The notes beneath the pieces are model-generated. The model made no database searches, was not told where the DNA came from, and saw nothing but the letters and a program-made list of their open reading frames with translations. A program made the translations under genes and the position numbers. From positions 62,001-126,000 of the forward strand of contig NZ_VUOD01000001.1 in the NCBI RefSeq assembly GCF_008386465.1: a stretch of DNA of 64,000 bases, read 5' to 3'. This DNA is from Arenimonas fontis. Lineage in GTDB: Bacteria > Pseudomonadota > Gammaproteobacteria > Xanthomonadales > Xanthomonadaceae. Positions 16,928-26,604 of the stretch are shown piece by piece (the first letter of the stretch is position 1; every line of letters starts with the position of its first letter).

Positions 16928-17959
16928 ATGACGGCACCCCTGCGTTTCCCGGCGGAGTGGGAACCCCAGTCCGCCGTCCTCCTCGCTTGGCCGCATGAAG
17001 GCACTGACTGGGCGCCCCGGTTGGCCCGAGTGGAGAGGACCTATGTCGCCCTGGTCTCGGCCATCACCCGCTTCCAGCCCGCCCTGGTCTGCGTCGCCGA
17101 CGCCGCCCTGCGCAAACATGCCCGCGGGGTCCTTGCCACTGCCGGTGTGGATATGCAGCGGGTCCGCTTCTTTGAAGTGGAGTACGACGACACCTGGCTG
17201 CGCGATTCCGGACCGATCACCCTGCGCGAAGGCGCCGGCTTCCGGCTGATGGACTTCCGGTTCACGGCCTGGGGGGGCAAGTTCCAGGCCGGCCGGGACG
17301 ACCGGCTGGTGGCCCGGCTCAGGGAGTCCGGTCTGCTGGTGGCGGCCGCCTATCGGCGCGTCGAGTTCGCTCTGGAAGGCGGCGCCATCGAAACGGACGG
17401 CGCCGGCACTCTGCTGAGCACCTGGCGCTGCCTGCACGAACGCCATCCGGACCAGTCCCGGAACGAGCTCGCCCAGGTGCTCGCCGACAGCCTGGCCCAG
17501 TCCCGGGTGCTCTGGCTCGAGCACGGGTATCTCGAAGGCGACGACACCGATGCCCACATCGACACCCTGGCCCGGTTCGCCCCGGACGACGGCATCGTCT
17601 TCCAGGCCTGCGGCGATCCGGCCGACAGCCACTACCACGAACTGACCGCCATGGCCGGCGAGATCGCCGCCCTGCGAACCGCCGACAGTCGGCCCTACCG
17701 GCTGTTCCCACTACCCTGGCCGCGGCCGATCCTCGACGAGGGCCGACGCCTGGCCGCTTCCTACGCCAACTTCCTCATCGTCAACGGCGCCGTGCTGATG
17801 CCGGCCTACGACGATCCCGCGGATGCGGAAGCCGCCGCCGTACTGGCCCGCGCCTTCCCCGGCCGCGAGATCGTCCCGGTGGATTGCCGCCCGCTGATCT
17901 GGCAGAACGGCAGCCTGCACTGCGTCACCATGCAACTTCCCGAAGGCCTGCTGGCATGA
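16928..17959 (+). CDS. aguA: agmatine deiminase
   Basis: Hydrolyses agmatine to N-carbamoylputrescine and ammonia (arginine decarboxylase route to putrescine), in the cytosol. 343 residues, with the pentein-fold catalytic set: DDTWLRDSGP (Asp), EGGAIETDG (Glu), GDDTDAHIDTLARF (His-Asp), and the C-terminal nucleophile Cys in GSLHCVTMQLP. Typical length. Its TGA overlaps the ATG of aguB by four bases, so both pathway steps are translationally coupled. Confidence 0.97.
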   Translation: MTAPLRFPAEWEPQSAVLLAWPHEGTDWAPRLARVERTYVALVSAITRFQPALVCVADAALRKHARGVLATAGVDMQRVRFFEVEYDDTWLRDSGPITLREGAGFRLMDFRFTAWGGKFQAGRDDRLVARLRESGLLVAAAYRRVEFALEGGAIETDGAGTLLSTWRCLHERHPDQSRNELAQVLADSLAQSRVLWLEHGYLEGDDTDAHIDTLARFAPDDGIVFQACGDPADSHYHELTAMAGEIAALRTADSRPYRLFPLPWPRPILDEGRRLAASYANFLIVNGAVLMPAYDDPADAEAAAVLARAFPGREIVPVDCRPLIWQNGSLHCVTMQLPEGLLA

Positions 17960-18843
17960 GCAAGCGAACTCTTACCGTTGCCCTGGTACAGGACCGCGAC
18001 CACGGAAGCGTGGACGCAAACCTGGCCAGCATCGAAACCCGCGTCGCCGAAGCCGCTGCCCGCGGCGCGGAACTGGTGCTGCTGCAGGAACTGCACAACG
18101 GCGCCTACTTCTGCCAGCACGAATCCACGGCGGAGTTCGACCGGGCCGAGCCCATTCCCGGCCCGAGTACCGACCGCCTGGGCGCCCTGGCGAAGAAGCA
18201 TGCCCTGGTCATCGTCGGCTCGCTGTTCGAACGTCGCGCCGCCGGCCTGTATCACAACACTGCGGTAGTGCTGGACCGGGACGGCCGCCTGGCCGGCAAA
18301 TACCGCAAGATGCACATTCCCGACGACCCGGGCTTCTACGAGAAGTTCTACTTCACGCCGGGCGATCTGGGTTTCGAGCCGATCGACACCAGTGTCGGCC
18401 GGCTCGGGGTGCTGGTCTGCTGGGACCAGTGGTACCCCGAAGCGGCCCGCCTGATGGCTCTTGCCGGGGCGGAGCTGCTGCTCTATCCGACCGCCATCGG
18501 CTGGGATCCGGACGACGCGGTCGAGGAACGCACCCGCCAGCGCGAGGCATGGATGTTCAGCCATCGCGGCCACGCCGTGGCCAATGGTCTGCCGGTGCTG
18601 AGCTGCAACCGGATCGGTCACGAACCCTCGCCGCTGGGCACGTCCGGTATCCGTTTCTGGGGCAGCAGTCATGTCCTTGGCCCGCAGGGCGAGCTGCTGG
18701 CCGAGGCCGGCACGGATGATCCGGATGTACTCATCACTGCCGTGGACCTGGGCCGCAGCGAGCAGGTCCGGCGCATATGGCCCTTCCTGCGGGACCGGCG
18801 CATAGACGCCTATCAGGATCTGCTGAAGCGGTACCGGGATTGA
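17956..18843 (+). CDS. aguB: N-carbamoylputrescine amidase
   Basis: Nitrilase-superfamily amidase that converts N-carbamoylputrescine to putrescine, CO2 and ammonia. 295 residues, with the catalytic triad visible: Glu45 in LLQELHNGAYF, Lys in GKYRKMHIPDDP, Cys in LVCWDQWYPEAARL. The LSCNRIG and GSSHVLGPQGE blocks are family-typical. The start ATG lies within the aguA stop (ATGA). The downstream TraB-family gene overlaps its end if a TTG start is accepted. Confidence 0.97.
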   Translation: MSKRTLTVALVQDRDHGSVDANLASIETRVAEAAARGAELVLLQELHNGAYFCQHESTAEFDRAEPIPGPSTDRLGALAKKHALVIVGSLFERRAAGLYHNTAVVLDRDGRLAGKYRKMHIPDDPGFYEKFYFTPGDLGFEPIDTSVGRLGVLVCWDQWYPEAARLMALAGAELLLYPTAIGWDPDDAVEERTRQREAWMFSHRGHAVANGLPVLSCNRIGHEPSPLGTSGIRFWGSSHVLGPQGELLAEAGTDDPDVLITAVDLGRSEQVRRIWPFLRDRRIDAYQDLLKRYRD

Positions 18844-20051
18844 ACGCGTTGTCTGACAGCCGGACCGGCCTGGACGGCCAGCCGTACCGGATCGTCGAAC
18901 GCGACGGCGTGCGCTATACCTTGCTAGGTACGGCCCACGTGTCGCGCGCGAGCGTCGTCGCGGTCGAGACCGCAATCGCCAGTGGCCGCTACGACACTAT
19001 CGCGGTCGAGCTCGATGCCCAGAGACACCGCGCGCTGACCGACCCCGACGCGCTGGCGGGGCTGGACCTGTTCCAGATCATCCGTGAGGGCAAGACCGGC
19101 CTGGTGGCCGCCAACTTGGCCCTCGCCGCCTACCAGCGCCGGCTGGCCGAACACCTGGGCGTGGAGCCTGGCGCCGAATTGAAGGCGGCTGCCGTCGGCG
19201 CTGCCGAGCGCGGGCTGCGGCTGGCCCTGGTGGATCGCGATGTCGGCATCACCCTGCGCCGCGCCTTCAGTCGGCTGGGCTGGTGGCGTCGGGCGAAGTT
19301 GCTTGCCGGTCTCGCCGCAGGCCTGTTCGCCGATCATGAGGTCGAGGCGGACGAAATTGAAAGGCTCAAGCAGGGCGACGTGCTGGAAGCAAGCTTCAGC
19401 GAGTTCGCCCAGGGTACGCCGGAGGTCTACGAGGCAGTGATAGCCGAGCGCGACCGTTACATGGCGGCCAGCCTGCGCCAGATCGGCACCGAGGGGTGCC
19501 GGGAAGTATTGGTGGTGGTGGGAGCCGGCCACCTGGCGGGATTGACCAGTCACCTGGCCGAAGATCATGGCGAACCAGCCGCGCAACTGTCCGAGCTCGA
19601 AGCCCTGCCGCCTCGCAGCAACTTCCCTTGGTTTACGGTGCTCCTGGCCGTGTTCCTGCTGGGCGGCTTCGCCTGGGGCGCCTGGCAGGGTGGATTGCAG
19701 TTTGGCGGCGAGCTGCTGTTGCAATGGGCCCTGATCACCGCCGTCGGTGGCGCCCTGGGCTGCCTGGCCGCCGGCGGTCACCCCCTGAGCATCCTGGCCG
19801 CCTTCGTCGCCTCGCCATTGACACCCTTGCACCCTGCCCTCGCCTCCGGCACGGTCAGCGCGCTGGTCGAGGCATGGGTGCGCAAACCGACCTATGCCGA
19901 CTTTCTGCGACTGCGCGAGGATACCGGCCACTTGTCGGGTTGGTGGCGCAACCGGGTTGCACGTGTCCTGCTGAACTTCTTCCTCACCAGCCTGGGCACC
20001 GGCATCGCCGTCTGGCTCGCCGGTGCCCATCTGGTCGGCCGCCTGGCCTGA
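18840..20051 (+). CDS. TraB/PrgY-family membrane protein
   Basis: Roughly 403 residues. N-terminal TraB domain (about 1-235) with the two conserved GxxH motifs, LLGTAHVSRASV near the N-terminus and VGAGHLAGL near residue 220, plus the ELDAQR segment; these residues resemble the active site of erythromycin-esterase/Tiki-type metalloproteases. The C-terminal part has about four membrane helices (FTVLLAVFLLGGFAWG onward). PrgY is implicated in peptide-pheromone control in Enterococcus; the role in proteobacteria is unknown. No ATG or GTG start is available: TTG 18840 (overlapping the aguB stop) or TTG 18849 (GGGA nine bases upstream) are the candidates. Confidence 0.88.
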   Translation: MNALSDSRTGLDGQPYRIVERDGVRYTLLGTAHVSRASVVAVETAIASGRYDTIAVELDAQRHRALTDPDALAGLDLFQIIREGKTGLVAANLALAAYQRRLAEHLGVEPGAELKAAAVGAAERGLRLALVDRDVGITLRRAFSRLGWWRRAKLLAGLAAGLFADHEVEADEIERLKQGDVLEASFSEFAQGTPEVYEAVIAERDRYMAASLRQIGTEGCREVLVVVGAGHLAGLTSHLAEDHGEPAAQLSELEALPPRSNFPWFTVLLAVFLLGGFAWGAWQGGLQFGGELLLQWALITAVGGALGCLAAGGHPLSILAAFVASPLTPLHPALASGTVSALVEAWVRKPTYADFLRLREDTGHLSGWWRNRVARVLLNFFLTSLGTGIAVWLAGAHLVGRLA

Positions 20052-20057
20052 ATACGG

Positions 20058-23000
20058 TCAGCCCCCGCTGCCCGCGCCTCGGGCGAACAGTGCCCGGGCG
20101 CGTGCCCTGGCCAGCAGCGCTCCGGTCCAGCTGCGCAGATCGTCCATCAATGCGTAGATGGTAGGCAGGAACAACAGGCTGACCAGGGTCGAGAACACCA
20201 GGCCTCCGGCGATGGCGCGGGCCATCGGGTAGTAGGCGGGGCCATCCCCACCGAGCTGGGTTCCGGCGATGCACAGCGGCAGCATCGCCAGCACGGTGGT
20301 GCAGGTGGTCATGAGGATCGGCCGCAGGCGTTCCTTGCAGCCATGGACCAGTGCGTCCGTGCGCGCCATGCCGGCACGGCGGAAGCCGTTGATGTGTTCG
20401 AACAGCACGATGCCGTTGTTCACGACAACGCCCATCAGCACCAGGCAACCGATGAACGCCATGATGGTGAACGTGGTGCCGGTGAAGGCGAACAACCAGA
20501 ATACGCCCAGGGCGGAAAAAAAGATCGAGCTAATGATCGCCGACGGAAACAGCATGGATTCGAACAGCGCCGCCATCACCAGGTAGACCATCACCATTGC
20601 CAGCAGCAGGTTGAACACCATCTGCTTACCGGCATCGTCGTCCTGCTGGAACGAGCCGCCAAAACTCCAGCGATAGCCCGACGGGAAGTTTGCCGTCTGC
20701 AGGATTGCCTCGATCGCCTTGCGGGCGTCTGGCAGGGTCACATCCTTGGCCAGGTTGGCTTGCAGCACGAGCGACGTCTGGCGGTTCTCGCGACGGATCT
20801 GGGTGGCGCCGCGACGCACCTGGACGTCAACGACCGACAGCAGTGGCACACTGGTTCCATCGGACCGCCGCAGCGTGAGCGCCGCCATATCCTCCATCCG
20901 GAACTCCTCGGACCCGTCGAACCGGACCCACACCGGCACCTCGCTCTGCCCCTGCCGGAACTCCCGTAGCGGGGTGCCGCGCAGGGCGATTCCCACGTAA
21001 GTGGCCACCTCCTGGGCGCTGAAGCCGAGCGCGGCGGCGCGTTCCCGGTCCACGCTTACCTGCACCTCGGCATTCTCGTCGCCGATGTCCACCCGCACGT
21101 CGCGCAGCTCCGGCCTGCTCGACAACATCGGGATCAGGTTCTCCGCAATCTCCTGCAGCGTTTCCGTCGAGTCTCCGTTGAGGTAAACCCGGATCCCTTC
21201 GTCGCCGCCGTCGCGGTTGCCCCCGCCCTGGAAACCGATGTCGGCCCGGGCGGTACGCGGGATGTCCTTGCGCAGCATCTCCTGAACTTCCTCCGAAGAA
21301 AGCAGCCCGGGCTCGGTCTTGCGCAGCAGCAGCTTGTCCCAAAGACTTGGGTTGGGATCACGCAGGGTCACCTGGATACCAGCCCATCCCCGTTCGCTGA
21401 ACCAGGAGTAGACCTGCTTGATCTGATACTTGTCCCGGTTGGCGTGCAGGAAGTTCTCGACTCTGAGCACCTCGTCGGATATCTGTTCGAGGCTGTAGGC
21501 GCCTTTCCAGTCAAAGTACATCTCCAGACGCCGCCCGACCTCGTTGCGGAAAAAGTCCATCTGGGTCCTGGTCATCGGTACGATGCTGACCAGAACCACC
21601 AGCATCATTGCCAGCAATGCCTTGCCACGATTATCAAGGCTCCATCGCAGCAGACGTGCATAGCGCCGGGTCAGCGCGGGCACGAAACCATGCTCGGCAG
21701 TCACTGCCGGCGGCGTCCTCAGCCGCGCGGAAATCATCGGGATCAGACTGACTGCCACCAGCCACGACGCCAGCAGCGCGATGGTGATGGTGATAGCTAC
21801 CTGGCCAAGGTAGATGCTAAGGAAGTTCCGTTCGCCGAACAGGTTTGGAGCGAACACGATGATGCTGGTCAGGGTGCCGGCGCTTATCGCCACCTGCACC
21901 CCCCGGGTGCCTTCGATGGCGCAACGCACAGGATTGCCAGGGTATTTCTCGCGGTACTGGTAGATGCTCTCCACCACCACCACGGCATTGTCCACCAGCA
22001 TTCCGATGCCGATCAGCATGCCCATCATGGACAGGATGTTGAGGCTCATACCGAAGAAGTACATGGCCCCCAAGGTCATCACGATGCAGATCGGAATGGC
22101 CAGAGTGACCATCAAGGTGGACGGCCAGTGCCTGAGAAAGTAGAACAGCACCATCAGCGATAGCAGAGACCCGACCAGACCCGCCTCCACCAGCTCCCTT
22201 ATCGACCCGGTCACGCCGTCGGCCTGGTCGTCGATGACGTTGAGCTGGACGTCCCGGAACTCCGGCTCGGCATTGATGCGCCGGAGCTCGGCCATGACCT
22301 CGCGGGAAACCTCCACGAGATTTGCGTTGCGCTCCCGGAAGATGTCTATGCCCACGGCCGGACGGCCATCCAGCCTGCGTCCATAATCCACGCTCTGGCC
22401 CTTGAGCCTGACCACGGCGATGTCGGAGAGACGCAGGCCTTCGCGGGTCAGCACCAACCCGCGCAGCTCGTCCAGGCTGCCAAGTTCGCCCACCGGCTGC
22501 ACGCGAAGCCGCTGCCTTCCCTCGTCGATCTCGCCGGCTGACACGGAGAAGTTCACCGATCGGAGGCGTTCGGCCAGCTCGTTCAGGCCAAGCCCGTGTG
22601 CGGAAAGGCGATCCGGGTCTATTGCGATTTCGACTTCCGGTGGCGCCGCACCCGAGATGTCCACCCGGGCGACACCTGACAGGCGTTCGATGCGCCGCTT
22701 GAACTGTTCGTCGATCAGGGCGTATTCGTTGCGGAAGTCCCGATCGCCGGCAAAACGCACCCGAAGCACCGGCTGATCCGCCGGCGAGAACTTCAGCACG
22801 TGATAGCGCTGCAGGTCGTCCGGCAGCTCGTTGCGGATGGCGTCCAGCCGGTCCCTCGCCTCGCTGGCGGTAACTTCGATGTCGCGATCCCAGTCCGAGA
22901 ACTCGATGAAGATGTTCGCGCCATCCGGTCGGCTGGTGGAGCCCATGCGACGGATGCCGGACAGGGTTGCCAGCGCCTCCTCTGCCGGCCTGGTGATAGT

Positions 23001-23183
23001 GCGCTCGACTTCCTCGGGAGTCGAGCCCGGATAGGGAATGTCCACCATCACGAACGGAACGTTGACGTCCGGGAACATCTCCAGGGGCAGCCTGAACGCC
23101 GCAATCAGTCCAATGACGACCAGCGAGACGTAGAACATCACTGCCGTGACCGGACGACGCAGGCTAAGCTCGGCCGGACTCAC
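20058..23183 (-). CDS. RND efflux transporter permease (second of two)
   Basis: 1041-residue inner-membrane RND pump of the AcrB/MexB superfamily: one N-terminal membrane helix (TAVMFYVSLVVIGLIAAF), a large periplasmic porter loop (TRPAEEALATLSGIRRM), six helices, a second porter loop, and five C-terminal helices with GCLVLMGVVVNNGIVLFEHIN. The helix-4 proton-relay motif reads GMLVDNAVVVVE, that is Asp-Asn rather than Asp-Asp. Start is GTG in a GTGA overlap with the stop of the first permease, so it is translationally coupled. Adaptor plus two different permeases resembles MdtABC-type heteromeric systems. No outer-membrane TolC protein is in the window. Substrate unknown. Confidence 0.94.
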   Translation of the reverse strand: MSPAELSLRRPVTAVMFYVSLVVIGLIAAFRLPLEMFPDVNVPFVMVDIPYPGSTPEEVERTITRPAEEALATLSGIRRMGSTSRPDGANIFIEFSDWDRDIEVTASEARDRLDAIRNELPDDLQRYHVLKFSPADQPVLRVRFAGDRDFRNEYALIDEQFKRRIERLSGVARVDISGAAPPEVEIAIDPDRLSAHGLGLNELAERLRSVNFSVSAGEIDEGRQRLRVQPVGELGSLDELRGLVLTREGLRLSDIAVVRLKGQSVDYGRRLDGRPAVGIDIFRERNANLVEVSREVMAELRRINAEPEFRDVQLNVIDDQADGVTGSIRELVEAGLVGSLLSLMVLFYFLRHWPSTLMVTLAIPICIVMTLGAMYFFGMSLNILSMMGMLIGIGMLVDNAVVVVESIYQYREKYPGNPVRCAIEGTRGVQVAISAGTLTSIIVFAPNLFGERNFLSIYLGQVAITITIALLASWLVAVSLIPMISARLRTPPAVTAEHGFVPALTRRYARLLRWSLDNRGKALLAMMLVVLVSIVPMTRTQMDFFRNEVGRRLEMYFDWKGAYSLEQISDEVLRVENFLHANRDKYQIKQVYSWFSERGWAGIQVTLRDPNPSLWDKLLLRKTEPGLLSSEEVQEMLRKDIPRTARADIGFQGGGNRDGGDEGIRVYLNGDSTETLQEIAENLIPMLSSRPELRDVRVDIGDENAEVQVSVDRERAAALGFSAQEVATYVGIALRGTPLREFRQGQSEVPVWVRFDGSEEFRMEDMAALTLRRSDGTSVPLLSVVDVQVRRGATQIRRENRQTSLVLQANLAKDVTLPDARKAIEAILQTANFPSGYRWSFGGSFQQDDDAGKQMVFNLLLAMVMVYLVMAALFESMLFPSAIISSIFFSALGVFWLFAFTGTTFTIMAFIGCLVLMGVVVNNGIVLFEHINGFRRAGMARTDALVHGCKERLRPILMTTCTTVLAMLPLCIAGTQLGGDGPAYYPMARAIAGGLVFSTLVSLLFLPTIYALMDDLRSWTGALLARARARALFARGAGSGG

Positions 23184-26100
23184 GGCACGTCCTCCACCGG
23201 CTGGTTGCGCAGCCGCAGCAATGCCCGGGCACGCTCCCGACGCTCACGGAAAACCGCGTCGCTGCTGCGGTCCAATATTTGGTAGACGACCGGAATAACC
23301 ACCAGAGTCAGCAGCGTCGATACCGCCAACCCGCCGATCACTGTGATCGCCATCGGTGCCCTGACCTCGGCTCCTTCGCCACCGAAGAAGGCCAGCGGCG
23401 CGAAACCGAACAGGGTGGTGGCGGTGGTCATGATGATCGGCCGCAGGCGGGAATAGGCGCCGTCCAGCAACGCTTCACGCTTGGGCACGCCTTCCTCGCG
23501 CAGCTGATTGACCTTGTCTATCAGGATGATGGCGTTCTTGACGACGATACCAACCAACAGGATCAGGCCGATGAAAACGACCACCGAAATCGGCGAGCCC
23601 TTCAGCCAGAGCGCAAGCACCGCGCCGACGATGGCAAGCGGGATCGTGAACATGATCACGAACGGGTGCAGCAGCGATTCGAACTGCGAGGCCATCACCA
23701 GGTAAACCAGGAACACCGCCAGCCCGAACGCAAAAAGCAATGACCTGATGGACGCGTCCAGCTCCTCGCCCTGCCCGCCGATATGCATGCGGATGTCGGC
23801 ACCGAGCGGATTCTCCGCCACCATCGCCCGAACGCGCTGAACCGCGGTGCCGAGATCGAGATCGCGCAGGTTTGCCGACATCACCGCGACCCGCACCTGG
23901 TCCACGCGGTGGATCTCGCTGGGACCGGTGGTGGCGACTACATCGGCCACCGCCGCCAGCGTCACCGGCCGGTCGCTGGCGGGATTGACGATGATCCGGC
24001 GAATGTCCTCCACGGAGGCGCGGTCCTGCTCCCTGGCCCGCACCAGTACGTCAATCTTGCGGTCGCGAAAACTGTAACGGGTGGCCACCTCGCCTCGAAC
24101 CTTGCGCACCACCTGGTCGGCGATCTCGCGCGTGGTCAGCCCGAGCTGAGCCGCCCGTTCCTGGTCAAACCGGATCTGTATCTCCGGAAAGCCCTGCTCC
24201 ACCGTGGACTTGACGTCGGCAAAGCCCGGGTCCGATTCGAGCATCGCCGCCAGTTGCCTGCCGGCGCGCTCGAGCGAGGCCAGATCGTGGCCGCGCAACT
24301 CGATCTCCAGCGGCGTGGAGAAGCTGAACACCTGCGGCCGTCCGAACTTCACCTGGACATCCGGATACGAAGCCATGGTCTCACGCATGCGTTCGGTCTG
24401 ACGCGCCTCCGCGCTCGGGCCGAAGCCCTGGCCCATCACGACCGTCAGTTTGGCGATGTTCTCTCCGGACTCGGTCGGGTTGGCATCCAGCCGGGTACCG
24501 GTGCCGCTGACGCCATAAAGCGCCTGAACGCCGTCGTCCTTGCCGTGGGCCTGCTGGATCGCCTTGACCAGCGCATCTGTCTCGCGCAACTGCGTACCCG
24601 GTGGCAGCTTGGCCGTCATCTCGAACCGGTCCTGGGCGAATTGGGGAATCAGGTCGGTACCGAGACTGCGGGCCATCAGCAGCGCCAGAACGAATGCCAA
24701 GGCTGCGAAGACCAGGACCGGCAAAGGACGGTCCAGGGCCTTCGGCAGCAGGCGACGGTAGGCACTCTCGGCCCAGTCATAGGGCTTCAGCACTACCCGG
24801 CCGACCGCCCGCAGCGCCGTACCGATCACCAACGAAAGGCCGCGGCCGTTGCTGGCCAACAGCCAACCGAAGGCCATCACCAGCCAGGGCAGCAGGAAGG
24901 CGAAAGGCAGCACCAGCAACACGACCGCGAGACAGAACAACCAGATCGGCAGCAGTGCGACTGCGGCCAGCGACGTCAGAACCCCTTTGGGCAGGCTCCG
25001 CGCGAACGCCGCCCGGACCCGGCGCAACGGCAACCTAAGCAAATCCGCCCACAACGCCACCACCTCGCGCCAGATCGGCCGGCCAGTGTCCGTTTCGGGA
25101 TCGAACGCCATCGGCGCCCGCGCCTTCATCGAGGAAAGCATCGGAATCAGTGTCAGCGATACGGCCAGGGAGATCACCAGGGCAATCGCCACGGTAAGGG
25201 CCTGGTCCTTGAACAGCTGGCCCGCGACCCCCTCGACGAACACCAGCGGCAGAAACACCGCGACCGTAGTCAAGGTAGACGCCGTGACCGCCATGGCCAC
25301 TTCCCTGGTGCCGGTCACCGCCGCCTCCAGGATGCCCAGTCCGCGCTCGCGCGCTTTGGCGATGCTCTCGAGCACGACGATCGAATCGTCCACCACCATG
25401 CCCGTGGCCAACGCCAGGCCGGCCAGCGACATCACGTTCAGGTCGAGACCGAACTGCGCCATGAAGAAGAAGGTGGCGATGATGGAAACCGGCAGCGAAA
25501 GGCCGATGACCAAGGTGCTCCAGCCGTCGCGCAGGAAGAAGAAGATCAGCAGGATCGCGAACAGACCGCCCATCACCGCCTCATGCCGCACCTCTGCCAG
25601 GGCGGCCTTGATGAAGATGGACTGGTCCTCGATGGTGGTCAGCGCCGAACCGGGCGGCAGGTCGGCACGCAGCCGCTCCAGCGCCGCCTTCACCGCCTCC
25701 GCAACCGCCACCGTATTGGCGTCGCCCTCCTTGTATACCGCCAGCTCCACCGCTTCGCGCCCGCCCAGGCGGATGATCGCCTCGCGCTCCTTGTAGCCCT
25801 GCTGGACGGTCGCCACGTCGCGCAGATGGATCGGAACGCCGTCCACATTGGCCACAAGCAGCGCACGCATCTGCTCCAGGTCGGTGAACTGGTTGACCGT
25901 ACGCACCAGGTAGCGCTGCGAACCTTCCTCAATGCGGCCGCCGGAGACATTGACGTTCTCCAGCCGAAGGCGATCGATCACCGCACCCACCGACAGATTC
26001 AGCTGCGCCAGCTTGCCCTGGTCGATGAGTACCTGAACCTCGTCCTCGAGGCCGCCCGCCACCTTGACTGCGGCCACGCCCGCCACCGGCTCCAGCCGCT

Positions 26101-26602
26101 TCTTCAGCTCGTCCTCGGCATACCGGCGCAGCCGCATCAGCTCGGCTTCCTCGCTGCCGCTCAGCTCGCCGGTGCCGGCCAGGACAAGACGCATGATCGG
26201 CTCGGTAGATGGGTTGAAGCGCAGCAGTACCGGTTGCTCCGCCTCGAGCGGCAGATTCAGGACTTCGAGCTTGTCGCGCACCTCCAGACTGGCCTGGTCC
26301 ATGTCCGTGCCCCAGGCGAATTCCAGTACGACGTCGCTCTGGCCGGTGCGCGATACGGAACGGAGCTTGCGCAGGTTCTTTACCACGCCGACCGCTTCCT
26401 CGACGGGCTCGCTGATCAGCGTCTCGATCTCGGCCGGGGCGGCGCCGGTGTACTCGGTCCGCACCGTCAGCGTCGGGTAACTCAAGTCCGGCAGCAGATT
26501 GACCTTCAACCCGAAGGCGGCAATCAGGCCGAACAGCACCAGCGTGACCGTGGCCATCGCCACCGTCACGCGGCGGCGGGTCGAGAACTCGACGATGCCC
26601 AT
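23180..26602 (-). CDS. RND efflux transporter permease (first of two), with extra membrane segment region
   Basis: 1140 residues, about 100 longer than most RND permeases. The usual order is present: N-terminal helix (VTLVLFGLIAAFGL), porter loop, helix 4 with a complete proton-relay pair GMVVDDSIVVLESI, second porter loop, and C-terminal GLILLVGIVVKNAIILIDKVN. The extra length sits between helices 6 and 7 (about 24790-25100): a basic amphipathic stretch, strongly hydrophobic LLPIWLFCLAVVLLVLPF and LLPWLVMAFGWLL, then KPYDWAESAYRRL. It follows the adaptor gene by two bases and overlaps the next permease. Confidence 0.94.
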   Translation of the reverse strand: MGIVEFSTRRRVTVAMATVTLVLFGLIAAFGLKVNLLPDLSYPTLTVRTEYTGAAPAEIETLISEPVEEAVGVVKNLRKLRSVSRTGQSDVVLEFAWGTDMDQASLEVRDKLEVLNLPLEAEQPVLLRFNPSTEPIMRLVLAGTGELSGSEEAELMRLRRYAEDELKKRLEPVAGVAAVKVAGGLEDEVQVLIDQGKLAQLNLSVGAVIDRLRLENVNVSGGRIEEGSQRYLVRTVNQFTDLEQMRALLVANVDGVPIHLRDVATVQQGYKEREAIIRLGGREAVELAVYKEGDANTVAVAEAVKAALERLRADLPPGSALTTIEDQSIFIKAALAEVRHEAVMGGLFAILLIFFFLRDGWSTLVIGLSLPVSIIATFFFMAQFGLDLNVMSLAGLALATGMVVDDSIVVLESIAKARERGLGILEAAVTGTREVAMAVTASTLTTVAVFLPLVFVEGVAGQLFKDQALTVAIALVISLAVSLTLIPMLSSMKARAPMAFDPETDTGRPIWREVVALWADLLRLPLRRVRAAFARSLPKGVLTSLAAVALLPIWLFCLAVVLLVLPFAFLLPWLVMAFGWLLASNGRGLSLVIGTALRAVGRVVLKPYDWAESAYRRLLPKALDRPLPVLVFAALAFVLALLMARSLGTDLIPQFAQDRFEMTAKLPPGTQLRETDALVKAIQQAHGKDDGVQALYGVSGTGTRLDANPTESGENIAKLTVVMGQGFGPSAEARQTERMRETMASYPDVQVKFGRPQVFSFSTPLEIELRGHDLASLERAGRQLAAMLESDPGFADVKSTVEQGFPEIQIRFDQERAAQLGLTTREIADQVVRKVRGEVATRYSFRDRKIDVLVRAREQDRASVEDIRRIIVNPASDRPVTLAAVADVVATTGPSEIHRVDQVRVAVMSANLRDLDLGTAVQRVRAMVAENPLGADIRMHIGGQGEELDASIRSLLFAFGLAVFLVYLVMASQFESLLHPFVIMFTIPLAIVGAVLALWLKGSPISVVVFIGLILLVGIVVKNAIILIDKVNQLREEGVPKREALLDGAYSRLRPIIMTTATTLFGFAPLAFFGGEGAEVRAPMAITVIGGLAVSTLLTLVVIPVVYQILDRSSDAVFRERRERARALLRLRNQPVEDVP

Positions 26603-26604
26603 GG

